A stretch of DNA of 64,000 nucleotides from an uncultured Ilyobacter sp. (GCF_963668085.1 NZ_OY764058.1:62001-126000); one strand, 5' to 3'. Positions 28,271 through 37,627 are shown, numbered from the stretch's first letter. Made by a program: numbers and translations. The notes: generated by a model not told the origin, from the letters alone.

Positions 28271-30754
28271 TTATATTTGGTTTATTCTCTCTAAAAATTC
28301 TGAATAACTGCAAGAACCTAATATATCCGAAAGCATTTTTTTATCGGTAACTATTTTCGCAATTTCAGAAAGAACCTTTAAGTGTCTGTTCATAGGGTCT
28401 GATTTTGGCGACAAAAGTACTATGATAACCTTAGGGTTTGATTTTACATTCTCCACTGAAAACTTATTTTTATTTGTTGCAATATATACTTGATAATCAT
28501 CGATAGACTCCATATAGGTATGAATAAGAAGCGTTTCATGTGTCAGCTCTACCGGATATTTTTTAAGTACATCTTTCAAGTCTTCATATACTTCTCGACC
28601 TTCCCTTTCATCTGAAAATTTATCTGTGATTATTTTTAATAATTTTTCAGGATTATTTTCAGAAAAATCAAATAAAAAATTGTTTTTTGATAATCTTCTG
28701 ATAATAGAGATATCCCCCTTGGTATTTTCATAGGAACACTCTTCTTCACCGTTGCAGTTAGTTGAAGGATAGACGGCTATAAAATTGTTTTTTACAAATT
28801 TATCCACAAGTTTATTTGGAAGTCTGTCAAAAGTAAGACGCCATGCCAGCTGCCCCTGCTTTGCCATCATCTGAATAATCATGTCACTATCCTTTATTAT
28901 CCCTGCCAGATTTTCTTCAATAACTTTCCAGCTATTTAAAGTCTTAAATTCATAGTTAAGATTAGATGTGTTTTTAACGATTATCTTTTGTAATTCCCCT
29001 TTTGCCGGCTCATCTGATATTATTACCAATTTGGAGTTTATTGATAAGGCCATCTTAATTATAGAATAAAATTCATCAACAAAGCCAATCTGTCTGTTAA
29101 TTAAGGGAGGGACTATTAAAAACATATTTTCTGTTATCCCTACAGGATGGGTTATCCTTGTTATGTAAATGCTTTCGCTACTTTTTTTCACTGACTGATC
29201 TATGACCTTGCTAAAGACTCTGTTGTGGCTTTTTTTTATATTATTCCAGTTTATAATAACCTTAGAAATCCTGTACTCTTTAATAACTTTTGTTATGGCA
29301 TTGGACACATTGATATCTATTCTATTGAGAGGTATGACACTCTTTTGTAATGAATTTGCATGGGTAACTACCTTGGTTAGGAATCCCTCACCTTCTAAAA
29401 TCTGCCTCTCCACATCTTGACCATCTATAGCCACCGTCAGTGGATATAAGGGCTCATGGCTTCCTTTTTTCTTTATTAAAAAGGCAAATTCTATTAAGTT
29501 TTTTAAATTGTTTGCTCCACTTATAGGTATAAGTATTCTATCTGTTTTTACATTAGTTGAAACTTCGTAATTGGTCTGTTCCTCCAACATTACCTCTTTT
29601 GCATATTTTTCTGTAAAAATAGTTCCTAAAAAACAAGTAGAGACTATCATCATTATAGATCCGGTCAAGATATCTTCATTGAATATCCCCACTCTGTATC
29701 CGATCATTACAACTGCCAGTGTAGCTGCAGCCTGATTTACACTCATTGCAAACATTAAATTTGTCTCTGATTTTTTAAGCTTCACATTATTTCCAAACCC
29801 AACGGCTGCTAGATACTTTGACAGTATCGCCACTGTAATCATTGTCAGGGATATTTTTAGTGCTCCAGTCCCTGTAAAGAAATGGCTTACGTCTATTATC
29901 ATTCCTACAGAGATCAAGAAAAATGGTATAAACATGGAACTTCCTACGAATTGTACTCGGTTCATCAGGGTACTCTTTTCAGGTATAAGAGTGTTTAATA
30001 CAAGTCCTGCCAAGAAAGCCCCTATAACTGGTTCTAAACCGATCATGTGGGATAGATGTGCCAAAATAAACAACACAGCTATTACAAAAACATACTCCTC
30101 AACACCAGACTCAGAAGAGTAGTTTCTAAAAAACCATCTTGTCAGTCTCGGAAGATATAATCCTGTCAATACAACATAGAGAATACTGAAAGTAAATAAT
30201 TTTATCCAAAAGTAAACTCCTAGGTTTCCCTGGTTGGATGCTATAACAACTATCATTACTAAAAATGCCAAAGTATCAGTTATAATAGTAGCGCCTATGG
30301 TTGTAGAAACTGAGCTCTTTTTAGATAATCCTAATTTGCTGACTATAGGAAAACTTATTAGAGTGTGAGATGAGAAAAGACTAGCCATGAGCACAGATGC
30401 CATTAAATTCATTTTTAGTATATAGACTCCACTAAGAATTCCCATAACCAAAGGAACTGAAAATGTCAGCAGTCCAAATAATATACTGTGATGTTTATTT
30501 TTTTTTACCTCACCGAGGTTTATCTCAAGACCAGCTTCAAACATGATATACAAGAGCCCTATTGTCCCTAGTAACTCTATGGTTCGGTCATTTTCCAATA
30601 TTCCGAAGGTATGCGGACCTACTATGAGACCTGCTGCAATAAGACCTACTATCCCTGGAAGTTTTAATTTTTGAGCAAACAGCGGTGCTACGAGCACACT
30701 TGACATAACAATAGCAAATATTAACACAGGATCATGTATAGGTAGACTAACCAA
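28271..30754 (-). CDS. CPA2-family cation/proton antiporter with C-terminal USP-like and PTS EIIA-like domains
   Basis: Monovalent cation:H+ antiporter of 827 residues. The first about 400 are a Na+/H+ exchanger domain with twelve-odd helices (GIVGLIAAGLIVGPHTFG, the helix pair GLEPVIGAFLAGLVLNTL and MSVNQAAATLAVVMIG). A region of about 250 residues with the look of tandem universal-stress folds follows (TDRILIPISGANNLKNLIEFA). The last about 150 residues resemble PTS EIIA of the fructose/Ntr type (HETLLIHTYMES with a His at the usual active-site place, then VIIVLLSPKSDPMNRHLKVLSEIAKIV). The start is TTG at 30754 with GGAG upstream. EIIA-like tails may sense the PTS phosphorylation state. Confidence 0.88.
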   Translation of the reverse strand: MVSLPIHDPVLIFAIVMSSVLVAPLFAQKLKLPGIVGLIAAGLIVGPHTFGILENDRTIELLGTIGLLYIMFEAGLEINLGEVKKNKHHSILFGLLTFSVPLVMGILSGVYILKMNLMASVLMASLFSSHTLISFPIVSKLGLSKKSSVSTTIGATIITDTLAFLVMIVVIASNQGNLGVYFWIKLFTFSILYVVLTGLYLPRLTRWFFRNYSSESGVEEYVFVIAVLFILAHLSHMIGLEPVIGAFLAGLVLNTLIPEKSTLMNRVQFVGSSMFIPFFLISVGMIIDVSHFFTGTGALKISLTMITVAILSKYLAAVGFGNNVKLKKSETNLMFAMSVNQAAATLAVVMIGYRVGIFNEDILTGSIMMIVSTCFLGTIFTEKYAKEVMLEEQTNYEVSTNVKTDRILIPISGANNLKNLIEFAFLIKKKGSHEPLYPLTVAIDGQDVERQILEGEGFLTKVVTHANSLQKSVIPLNRIDINVSNAITKVIKEYRISKVIINWNNIKKSHNRVFSKVIDQSVKKSSESIYITRITHPVGITENMFLIVPPLINRQIGFVDEFYSIIKMALSINSKLVIISDEPAKGELQKIIVKNTSNLNYEFKTLNSWKVIEENLAGIIKDSDMIIQMMAKQGQLAWRLTFDRLPNKLVDKFVKNNFIAVYPSTNCNGEEECSYENTKGDISIIRRLSKNNFLFDFSENNPEKLLKIITDKFSDEREGREVYEDLKDVLKKYPVELTHETLLIHTYMESIDDYQVYIATNKNKFSVENVKSNPKVIIVLLSPKSDPMNRHLKVLSEIAKIVTDKKMLSDILGSCSYSEFLERINQI

Positions 30755-31119
30755 AGTGTATCACTCCTTTTATATTAACTTTTTATTACTTATATTTTAC
30801 TACAAGAATAGTAGTAAGTCTACTATATAGCCTTACTTGTGAAACATTGATATTGTTATTGATAATAGACGTTTTAAACTGCTATACTCTACATTGATAC
30901 ACTATATGTTCAGAGTTTTAGTTCTTTCAAATACTACTTTTTAGAATTTATTTATTAAATTATGTTTAAGACTTCTTTTGTATAAGTCGAGTATAGAACA
31001 ATTTTTACTATGAAAAGAAACTGATTCATTTAAAACTTTAAAATAAATTGAGAATTTCTGAATTCTGATAGAAAAAATATTGAAAAATGTTAGAATGAAT
31101 TATGAATGGAGGGATTAAA
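30755..31119. other. Gene-free region between divergent genes
   Basis: AT-rich spacer of 365 nt between the antiporter (minus) and the hydrolase (plus). I see no RNA gene, terminator or convincing operator; it must hold two divergent promoters. Confidence 0.5.
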
Positions 31120-32313
31120 ATGGAATTAATTGTAAACAACAGTTATATATACATATTTTTAATTATTATTATGATGTTTTTATTTTCAAAAATGTCAGAA
31201 GGAAAACTCTTTGAAGGTGAGGAGATACGTGTATATAATAATTATCCAGTGATGATGAAGTTTGTTCCTGGAGAAAAAAATATGCCCTTAGTTGTTATAT
31301 CACCAGGAGCAAACAGTACAGCGAGGATTTTTTACGGTGTTCATGAAGCTTGTGATCCCAAACAATTTCTGGCCTACTGGCTCTCTAAGCGAGGTTATAA
31401 TCTACTTTTTTTGTCTTATCCACTGGATGTGAGGGATCAGGTGTTTGAAGGAGCCTACCCGGATTTTACAATTAAACAGTGGGGCGAGCAGATAGCTCTA
31501 GCCTCAGAGGATGTAATTCAGGAAAACAATCTGGAAAATAAAGTCATAGCCGTAGGGTGGAGCATGGCTGGGAGGGTGTCTCATGCTTTGGGAATAGCTG
31601 CTGAAAAAATAAAACTGGATATAGAACTATGGATAGGGCTAGCTGCGACACCTCCTATGCCTGGATTGTCGTCTCCTACAATATACCCCAAATTAAAAAA
31701 GAGTTACGATGATAAAGGGATATTTATGGTTGGTGATAAAGGTTATGCAGTTTTTGGAAGCGGAAAAAGAGAAGCTGAAACAGTGGCTGAAAACGCAATG
31801 TTAAATGGGCTAGAAAGAGACAGTCTAATCCCTTGTGAAATTGGAAGGATACATTATTTTGGTGATACCCCTATAAACCTTTTTAACCACGGATGGAGGT
31901 ATAGAGGCGGGGAATTTGTCAAAGATTTTAGTGAGACAGTGGAAGATTCCATGGGTTATGACTATGCTGGATATCCTCTCACTGCAAATATTACCAATGA
32001 TTCTATAGAAGATGCCAGACACGCTATGACAGACAGGTATAACTGGGGGATGGTTATAACAAATAAGATAAGCAAAAGTTATGTTTTACCTCAGATGAGA
32101 TCAAAAAAATTTAATGATGCTCAGTGGAAAAAGATAAGGGAGATAGTCCGAAAAGCTCCAGAGGAGTTAAGTATTGAGATATCCGGGAATCATTTCTTTT
32201 TTTTAGGAAAAAAGGGGGCCGAGGCAACTGCAGTTGCCATAGGTGAATTGCATAAAAGGTCGAAGGATTTTAAAAGTAAACTTGGAGAAATTTTGGGTAT
32301 AGAGGTGAGCTGA
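31120..32313 (+). CDS. Alpha/beta hydrolase-like protein with N-terminal membrane segment
   Basis: 397 residues from the ATG at 31120, which is correctly spaced from GGAGGG at 31108-31113. The N-terminus is a membrane helix (YIYIFLIIIMMFLFS). The body has an alpha/beta hydrolase layout: LVVISPGANSTARIF as the oxyanion strand, the nucleophile elbow GWSMAG, and SGNHFFFLG near the C-terminus with a probable catalytic His. I do not recognise the specific subfamily. It is single and unlinked to its neighbours, so the substrate is unknown. Confidence 0.65.
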   Translation: MELIVNNSYIYIFLIIIMMFLFSKMSEGKLFEGEEIRVYNNYPVMMKFVPGEKNMPLVVISPGANSTARIFYGVHEACDPKQFLAYWLSKRGYNLLFLSYPLDVRDQVFEGAYPDFTIKQWGEQIALASEDVIQENNLENKVIAVGWSMAGRVSHALGIAAEKIKLDIELWIGLAATPPMPGLSSPTIYPKLKKSYDDKGIFMVGDKGYAVFGSGKREAETVAENAMLNGLERDSLIPCEIGRIHYFGDTPINLFNHGWRYRGGEFVKDFSETVEDSMGYDYAGYPLTANITNDSIEDARHAMTDRYNWGMVITNKISKSYVLPQMRSKKFNDAQWKKIREIVRKAPEELSIEISGNHFFFLGKKGAEATAVAIGELHKRSKDFKSKLGEILGIEVS

Positions 32314-32822
32314 TTTTTATCAAGAATTTACATATTAAAGGAAATCTGGATTTTAAAGTATATAGAAAAGGCCGGCTTTTGGCCGACCTTGAAAAATCAC
32401 TATCAAAAAGAGTTAAAGCTCTTTTTAAAATGAAACATTTTTAATTTTGTTTCTTAGTACAGCAGCTAAAAGATAAACTGCTAACTCATAACAATTACTC
32501 CGATAGCTTTGTCTTTTTGATTTTTTCAATATTCAATTGTCTCAAGATTTAAACCTCATCTTCAATATTTTTGACATCATCAACTCCTATTAAATCTTAA
32601 AAAAATTAATAGAATCTTTAGTATATCCCAGATCCTAAATAAAAATAAATTTACGATTTCTCCCTAAATGATTCTCTAGGGTAAATTGGAATCTTTAAAA
32701 TCTGAGAAACTAAATCCGTTTTGAAAACTTTAATATCTCTTTCTTATAATAACTTTACAAAGGGAGATAGGATATTCCTTTATTTTTTATTATTTTGTTT
32801 TTATTGGTGTATTATGAGTTCA
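32314..32822. other. Gene-free region before the sulfonate operon
   Basis: No credible coding frame or RNA gene. An imperfect hairpin at about 32367-32390 (AAGGCCGGC/GCCGACCTT) follows the hydrolase gene and may be its terminator, although the T run is poor. The rest is AT-rich. Confidence 0.5.
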
Positions 32823-32862
32823 TTGTACTCAAGTACAATTTATTTTGGACCCTGATACATTG
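32823..32862 (+). promoter_or_regulatory. Shared upstream element, copy A
   Basis: A 40-bp stretch that begins with the inverted repeat TTGTAC-N4-GTACAA (32823-32838) and goes on with TATTTTGGACCC and GATACATTG. It recurs at 37588-37627 with 35 of 40 bases identical. Copy A lies 363 bp before the ABC permease gene. The two copies stand before the two halves of the sulfonate island and probably bind one regulator. Confidence 0.65.
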
Positions 32863-33127
32863 CAAATATTAATAAAAAATACTAAACTAATCATAAGCAA
32901 GATAAATGGTTTTCTGAAAAATCATTCATTGAGTTTATCACTGTGGTGAATGAAGGCAGTATTTTACAATTCATTTTCAATAAAGTAAAAATTTTATAAA
33001 ATCTAAAAACATATATCATCAACATAAATTTGTCTGTATATTGAGTTGATGTATTGTTTTTATAGAGTAAGTGATGAGTTATCTGATAGGTACAGAGCAA
33101 CCCTCTATACCTAAGTTAGAAACTCCT

Positions 33128-33178
33128 GTCGTTTTGCTTTCTATTTTAACTAGATAGAAATTGGAACGACTTTTTTTT
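33128..33178 (+). terminator. Intrinsic terminator or attenuator in the leader of the sulfonate operon
   Basis: GTCGTT (33128-33133) pairs with AACGAC (33165-33170), with an inner TTTCTAT/ATAGAAA helix, followed by eight Ts. No gene lies just upstream, so this would stop a leader transcript 46 nt before the permease start. It may be an attenuator. Confidence 0.65.
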
Positions 33179-33224
33179 GTTGAATTATTTTTGAAATGTA
33201 TAGATAAAAAAGGGGGAGGATTTT

Positions 33225-34010
33225 ATGGTAAAAAAACAGTTTAAAATTACTGTTGAACAAATTATGACAACATTAACGTGGATTGTTATTCTCGGGGGAT
33301 GGTACACTATAACAAAGTTTGAAATCGTCTCAAAAACATTGGTGCCATCGCCATCCAAAGTGTTTACCAGTTTTATAAACATTCTAAAGGATGGCTATAG
33401 TGGGGATTCTATATGGGTTCATCTAGGGGCTAGTTTTCAAAGACTCTTTACTGCACTAGGACTTGCTATAGTAACTGCTGTTCCACTAGGGCTTCTAAGT
33501 GGTTATTATAAAAAAGTAAGGGCAATTATTGATTCAGTTGTGGAATTTTACCGGCCACTTCCACCTCTTGCTTATTATACATTATTAGTACTATGGTTAG
33601 GTATTGACAATACATCAAAGGTTACAATGCTTTATCTTGCTGGATTTGCACCTATGTATATAGCCTGTGTATCTGCAGTAACAAAAATTAACCAAGATTA
33701 TATACTCAGTGCCAAGACCCTAGGAGCAACTCAAAATCAAGTATTCTTTAAGATTGTTTTGCCTGCATGTTTACCAGAGATTTTTGTGGGACTGAGAACA
33801 GCAGTAGGTGTTGAATACACAACACTGGTAGCTGCAGAAATGGTAGCTGCTACCTCTGGAATCGGTTGGCTGGTATTAGATGCATCAAAATTTCTCAAGG
33901 CCGATATCATGTTTGTTGGTATTTTAATTATGGGAATCACAGGAATACTAATAGACGTGGTTTTACGTTTAATTGAAAATAAAATGGTCTTTTGGAAAGG
34001 ACATGTATAA
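33225..34010 (+). CDS. tauC: ABC transporter permease, taurine/sulfonate type
   Basis: Membrane channel subunit of an ABC importer, 261 residues with about six helices. The EAA loop region (YILSAKTLGATQNQVFFKIVLPACLPEIFVGLRTAVG) and the EFYRPLPPLAYYTLLVLWLGI segment match the SsuC/TauC group, in particular TauC-like proteins. It opens an operon in which the binding protein and ATPase follow, then two more genes. The ATG at 33225 has GGGGGAGG upstream. Family alone cannot separate taurine from other alkanesulfonates; the assignment leans on the binding protein. Confidence 0.88.
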   Translation: MVKKQFKITVEQIMTTLTWIVILGGWYTITKFEIVSKTLVPSPSKVFTSFINILKDGYSGDSIWVHLGASFQRLFTALGLAIVTAVPLGLLSGYYKKVRAIIDSVVEFYRPLPPLAYYTLLVLWLGIDNTSKVTMLYLAGFAPMYIACVSAVTKINQDYILSAKTLGATQNQVFFKIVLPACLPEIFVGLRTAVGVEYTTLVAAEMVAATSGIGWLVLDASKFLKADIMFVGILIMGITGILIDVVLRLIENKMVFWKGHV

Positions 34011-34057
34011 TGTGATTTTAACACTAAACTTTTTTAAAATTAAGGGGGAAATTATTT

Positions 34058-35116
34058 ATGAAAACAATGGTAAAAAAAGTATTTGGTATGATAGTTATTA
34101 CTTTATTAATGGGTCTGTTTGCAGCTTGCGGTTCTCCAAAATCTGATGAGGGATCAGAAGCAACTCTACCGAAGGAAATAAATTTCGGAGTAATGCAACT
34201 TCCAAATGATGAAACTCTTGCTATTTCAGAAGGATTATTTGACAAATACTTTACAGAAAAGGGTATTAAGTGTAACTTCATAAACTTTGATTCTGGTAGT
34301 GACGTAATAGCAGCCTTAGCTTCTAACAGCATAGACTTTGGAGTAATTGGAAGTTCTCCTGCTACTATTGCATTGGCGCTGGGAATAGATGTAGAGATGA
34401 TTTGGATCCATGAAGTATTGGGAGAAATAGAATCTCTTGCTGTTAGAGAGGGGTCTGGAATAGATACTGTAGAGGATCTCATAGGTAAAAAAATAGCTAC
34501 TCCTGTAGCTTCTACAGCACACTATAGCTTACTAAATGGTCTAAAAAATGCTGGTATCGCTGACAAGGTTGAAATACTTGATATGCAACCGTTAAGTATC
34601 GTGGCTGCATGGGATAGAGGCGACATTGATGCTACCTATGTATGGCAACCGGCTCTTGGAGATATATTGGGGAAAAATGGTAAAATTATGTTTTCAAGCG
34701 CTGATGTGGCAGCTCAGGGAGCTGTAACTTCCAATGTAGAAGTTGTAAGTAAGAAATTTTCTGAAAAATATCCAGATCTAGTGACTTCATATATAGCTTG
34801 TATGTTAGAGGCTGGAGATCTTTATAGAGAAAACCCTGAAAAGGTCTCTGAAGTTATGGCAAAAGCTTTAGAAATAACTCCAGAAGATGCATTGACTCAA
34901 ATGAAGGGATCTATATGGCTAACACTAGATGAAGCATTAAGTGAAAATTATTTTGGTACAAGTGAAAATAAGGGGAAGCTTGCTAAAATAATGAAGGAAA
35001 CAGGTGACTTCTTAAAAGAACAAAAATCAATTGAAGAGGTCCCAAGTCAGGATGCTTTCAATGCCTACGTAAATTCTATGTATTTAGAAAAAGCAAAGAC
35101 ATTACTTAATAAATAA
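34058..35116 (+). CDS. tauA: Taurine-type ABC transporter substrate-binding lipoprotein
   Basis: 352-residue lipoprotein with lipobox LFAAC (Cys at about 24). It follows E. coli TauA through the binding lobes: FDSGSDVIAALASNSIDFGVIGSSPATIA, DLIGKKIATPVASTAHYSLLNGLKNAGI, MQPLSIVAAWDRGDIDATYVWQPALG and FLKEQKSIEEVPS. These segments include the Ser/Asp-rich sulfonate pocket of the family, so taurine or a close sulfonate is the likely ligand. It is located 47 nt after the permease gene in the same operon. The order permease-binding protein-ATPase is rearranged relative to tauABC. Confidence 0.9.
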   Translation: MKTMVKKVFGMIVITLLMGLFAACGSPKSDEGSEATLPKEINFGVMQLPNDETLAISEGLFDKYFTEKGIKCNFINFDSGSDVIAALASNSIDFGVIGSSPATIALALGIDVEMIWIHEVLGEIESLAVREGSGIDTVEDLIGKKIATPVASTAHYSLLNGLKNAGIADKVEILDMQPLSIVAAWDRGDIDATYVWQPALGDILGKNGKIMFSSADVAAQGAVTSNVEVVSKKFSEKYPDLVTSYIACMLEAGDLYRENPEKVSEVMAKALEITPEDALTQMKGSIWLTLDEALSENYFGTSENKGKLAKIMKETGDFLKEQKSIEEVPSQDAFNAYVNSMYLEKAKTLLNK

Positions 35117-35186
35117 AAAAATATTATCCACCACATAATAAAAATAATTGTGGTGGATAATTTAAAGTAGAAGGGAGTTTCAAACT

Positions 35187-36047
35187 ATGATGAGTATTTT
35201 TAAAAGCAAAGAGAGGCAAAAGGAAAATGTTGAAAAAGTAGAAACTACGGAAAAAAAGGCGAAAAACGGAGAAGTTCTTATAGATATAAAAGATGTAGAG
35301 TTAGTTTATGGAACTAAATCTAATCCTATCTTGGCACTGCATGATATTAATCTAGAAATAAAAAAAGGGGAGTTTATCTGTGTCTTAGGACCCTCTGGAT
35401 GCGGTAAAAGTACCCTCTTAAAAATCATAGCAGGTTTTCACCAGGCTACAAGCGGGTCTTGCACAATGAATGGTAAGGCTATAACAGGACCTGACTGGCA
35501 TAGAGGCGTGGTATTCCAAGCACCGACACTCTACCCTTGGATGACCATAAGAGAAAACGTGGAATTCGGGCCTAGAATGCGTGGACTTTCAGAAGATGAA
35601 ATTGAAAAAGTTAGACTTCACTTCTTAGAACAGGTAAACTTAAAAGGATTTGGGAATAAATCTACCTTTGAGTTATCTGGAGGTATGAAGCAAAGGGCAG
35701 CCCTAGCAAGAGTATTATCAAACTATCCAGAAGTTATACTTATGGATGAACCTTTCGGAGCACTTGATGCACTGACTAGGGACAATATGCAAGGGCTGAT
35801 TCGTGATATATGGAAGAAAAATAACAGTACTGTATTTTTAATTACCCACGATATAGAGGAAGCATTATCACTTGGAACTAGAGTAATCGTCATGTCAAAA
35901 CGTCCTGGAACAATCTTGAGAGAGTTTAATCTAGACTTTACAAATAGAATATATGAAGGGAAAAATGACCGTATAAAATATACAGATGAATACTTAAACC
36001 TAAAAGATGAGATGCTAGAAATAATCAACAGTCAACACGTAGAATAA
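35187..36047 (+). CDS. tauB: ABC transporter ATPase, taurine/sulfonate type
   Basis: 286-residue ATPase. An unusual charged N-terminal extension of about 28 residues precedes the domain. Walker A is GPSGCGKST (68-76), the ABC signature is LSGGMKQR, Walker B is VILMDEPFGALD, and the switch His is in ITHDIEEA. The HRGVVFQAPTLYPWMTIRENVEFG Q-loop segment matches the NrtD/SsuB/TauB group. It powers import by the permease and lipoprotein encoded just upstream; a short hairpin-rich gap of 70 nt separates it from the binding protein gene. Confidence 0.93.
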   Translation: MMSIFKSKERQKENVEKVETTEKKAKNGEVLIDIKDVELVYGTKSNPILALHDINLEIKKGEFICVLGPSGCGKSTLLKIIAGFHQATSGSCTMNGKAITGPDWHRGVVFQAPTLYPWMTIRENVEFGPRMRGLSEDEIEKVRLHFLEQVNLKGFGNKSTFELSGGMKQRAALARVLSNYPEVILMDEPFGALDALTRDNMQGLIRDIWKKNNSTVFLITHDIEEALSLGTRVIVMSKRPGTILREFNLDFTNRIYEGKNDRIKYTDEYLNLKDEMLEIINSQHVE

Positions 36048-36059
36048 AGGGGGTTACAA

Positions 36060-36671
36060 ATGAAAAATTATGTTATTACAATAGGAAGAGAATTCGGAAG
36101 CGGAGGGCCGCTTATCGGAAAAATTTTAGCAGAAAAACTTGGAATAAAATTTTACGATGCTGAGATAATAGAGCTCACTGCAAAAAAAAATAATATGAAA
36201 ACTTCTTATGTGGAAGATTATGATGAATCCATGGAGACGAAAATAGAGGACAAATCTATCCTTGCTGCACTGAAAAAAAATTCTATACAAGACAAACTCT
36301 ACAAAGAAGAGGTAGAGGTTATAAAAGATATAGCAAGTAAAGAATCTTGTGTGATTATCGGTAGGTGCGGAAACCATATCCTGAAAGATATGAAAAATGC
36401 CATCCATATATTTATATATGCTCCCTATGGATTTAGATTTAACCGTATTTCTGAAGTTTACCCTTTAACGAAAGAAGCGACGGAGAAAATGATAGCCCAG
36501 GTGGATAAGGCCAGACACGATTATTACAAGCGTTATACCAAAACTCATCGTGGAGACAGGGAAGGGAAACATATTCTTATGGATAGCAGCCTCCTTGGCA
36601 TTCAAGGTACCGCTGAGATTTTGAAACAGATCGTAATAAAAAGATTTTCCCTAGAGGACAATAATGATTAG
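36060..36671 (+). CDS. Cytidylate kinase-like family protein
   Basis: 203 residues of the P-loop kinase type found in the cytidylate-kinase-like family (PF13189-type). The N-terminus YVITIGREFGSGGPLIGKILAEKLGIKFYDAEII contains the phosphate-binding GREFGSGG. The middle CVIIGRCGNHIL and FRFNRISEVYPLTKEATEKMIAQVDKARHDYYKRYT are typical of the group. It is not the true CMP kinase. These proteins often sit near transport genes, but their substrate is unknown. Here it starts 12 nt after tauB and overlaps tauE by 8 nt, so it belongs to the sulfonate operon. Confidence 0.85.
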   Translation: MKNYVITIGREFGSGGPLIGKILAEKLGIKFYDAEIIELTAKKNNMKTSYVEDYDESMETKIEDKSILAALKKNSIQDKLYKEEVEVIKDIASKESCVIIGRCGNHILKDMKNAIHIFIYAPYGFRFNRISEVYPLTKEATEKMIAQVDKARHDYYKRYTKTHRGDREGKHILMDSSLLGIQGTAEILKQIVIKRFSLEDNND

Positions 36672-37383
36672 CCTAATGAAAGATATTTTATTTCTATTGG
36701 TCATATTCGGTACCAATACTATTAATACTATCACAGGTTTTGCAGGCACTTTGCTGGCTATGCCCGCATCAATTTTACTTATAGGTATAGATGAAGCTAA
36801 GACGATTTTGAATATTATTACCTTGATGACAGGGGTTATAATGGCTTTTCAAAATCGCCAATGGATTAATAGAAAAGAATTTATAAGAATTATAATTTTT
36901 ATGTTTACAAGCATGATCTTGGGTATAAAACTCTATGAGATATTACCTCTAAAATTAATGCTTACAGGTTATGGGGTTTTGATTCTCTGTATATCATTAA
37001 AAGGGTTATTTATCAAAAAGAAATTCAAGGTTTATAATTTGTTTATGTCCCTTATTCTCATAGCTGCAGGCATTATACACGGGATATTTTTATCAGGAGG
37101 GTCTTTATTGGTGGTCTATGCATCAAGTAAATTTAACGATAAAAAAGAGTTTAGGGCCACATTGGCACCTGTTTGGATTATTCTTAGTTCTTTTATGTTA
37201 GTCGACCATATGAATAAGGGCTTTATAACAAAAAATATGATTATATTATTTGTTATAAGCATAATTCCGGTAATTTTTGGAACAGTCTGGGGAAATTATT
37301 TACATGATAAAATTGATCAATCTCTGTTTATGAAATTTACCTATTCATTACTTGGAATTTCTGGGCTATTGATATTGTTTTAA
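36664..37383 (+). CDS. TauE/SafE-family anion exporter
   Basis: 239 residues, about eight membrane helices in two repeats (NTINTITGFAGTLLAMPASILL; IIHGIFLSGGSLLVVYAS). TauE/SafE proteins are thought to export sulfite, sulfoacetate, isethionate or other C2-C3 organic anions. Placement at the end of a taurine-type import operon supports export of a sulfonate breakdown product. The start ATG 36664 overlaps the preceding gene. An 11-bp terminator stem lies about 95 nt downstream. Confidence 0.85.
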   Translation: MISLMKDILFLLVIFGTNTINTITGFAGTLLAMPASILLIGIDEAKTILNIITLMTGVIMAFQNRQWINRKEFIRIIIFMFTSMILGIKLYEILPLKLMLTGYGVLILCISLKGLFIKKKFKVYNLFMSLILIAAGIIHGIFLSGGSLLVVYASSKFNDKKEFRATLAPVWIILSSFMLVDHMNKGFITKNMIILFVISIIPVIFGTVWGNYLHDKIDQSLFMKFTYSLLGISGLLILF

Positions 37384-37477
37384 TAAAAGGGTAATAATTT
37401 TTAGATATAGAAGACTACTCTTGGGAATTTTACATTTTTTCAGGGATGCTTAGGAAAATATGGTTATTATGGCAAAA

Positions 37478-37517
37478 GTTGATTCCTGCACATTTGTACA
37501 GGAATCAACTTTTTTTG
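37478..37517 (+). terminator. Terminator of the sulfonate import operon
   Basis: Perfect 11-bp stem GTTGATTCCTG / CAGGAATCAAC with a 10-nt loop and seven Ts. Confidence 0.9.
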
Positions 37518-37587
37518 CTGGATTTATATCGATTTAATCTGGATAGTTTTTCCTCATGTAATCAAAATAGGATCGTATAGGGGCTGT

Positions 37588-37627
37588 TTGTACTTGGGTA
37601 CAATCTATTTTGGACCCAGATACATTG
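37588..37627 (+). promoter_or_regulatory. Shared upstream element, copy B
   Basis: Second copy of the 40-bp element, starting with TTGTAC-N4-GTACAA (37588-37603). The 4-nt centre of the palindrome differs from copy A (TTGG versus TCAA) while the arms are identical, which is what an operator under selection would show. It lies 205 bp before the SDR gene. Other parts of 37384-37832 hold only the upstream terminator and AT-rich sequence. Confidence 0.65.

Noticed and set aside
32845..32866. A sigma-54 promoter in the shared 40-bp element
   Set aside because: TGG and TTGC are too far apart (13 bases between GG and GC instead of 10), and the TTGC is not kept in the second copy (TTGTA).
32891..33100. 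A 69-residue frame on the minus strand in the gap before the permease gene
   Set aside because: The composition is random for AT-rich DNA, there is no ribosome binding site and no family resemblance.
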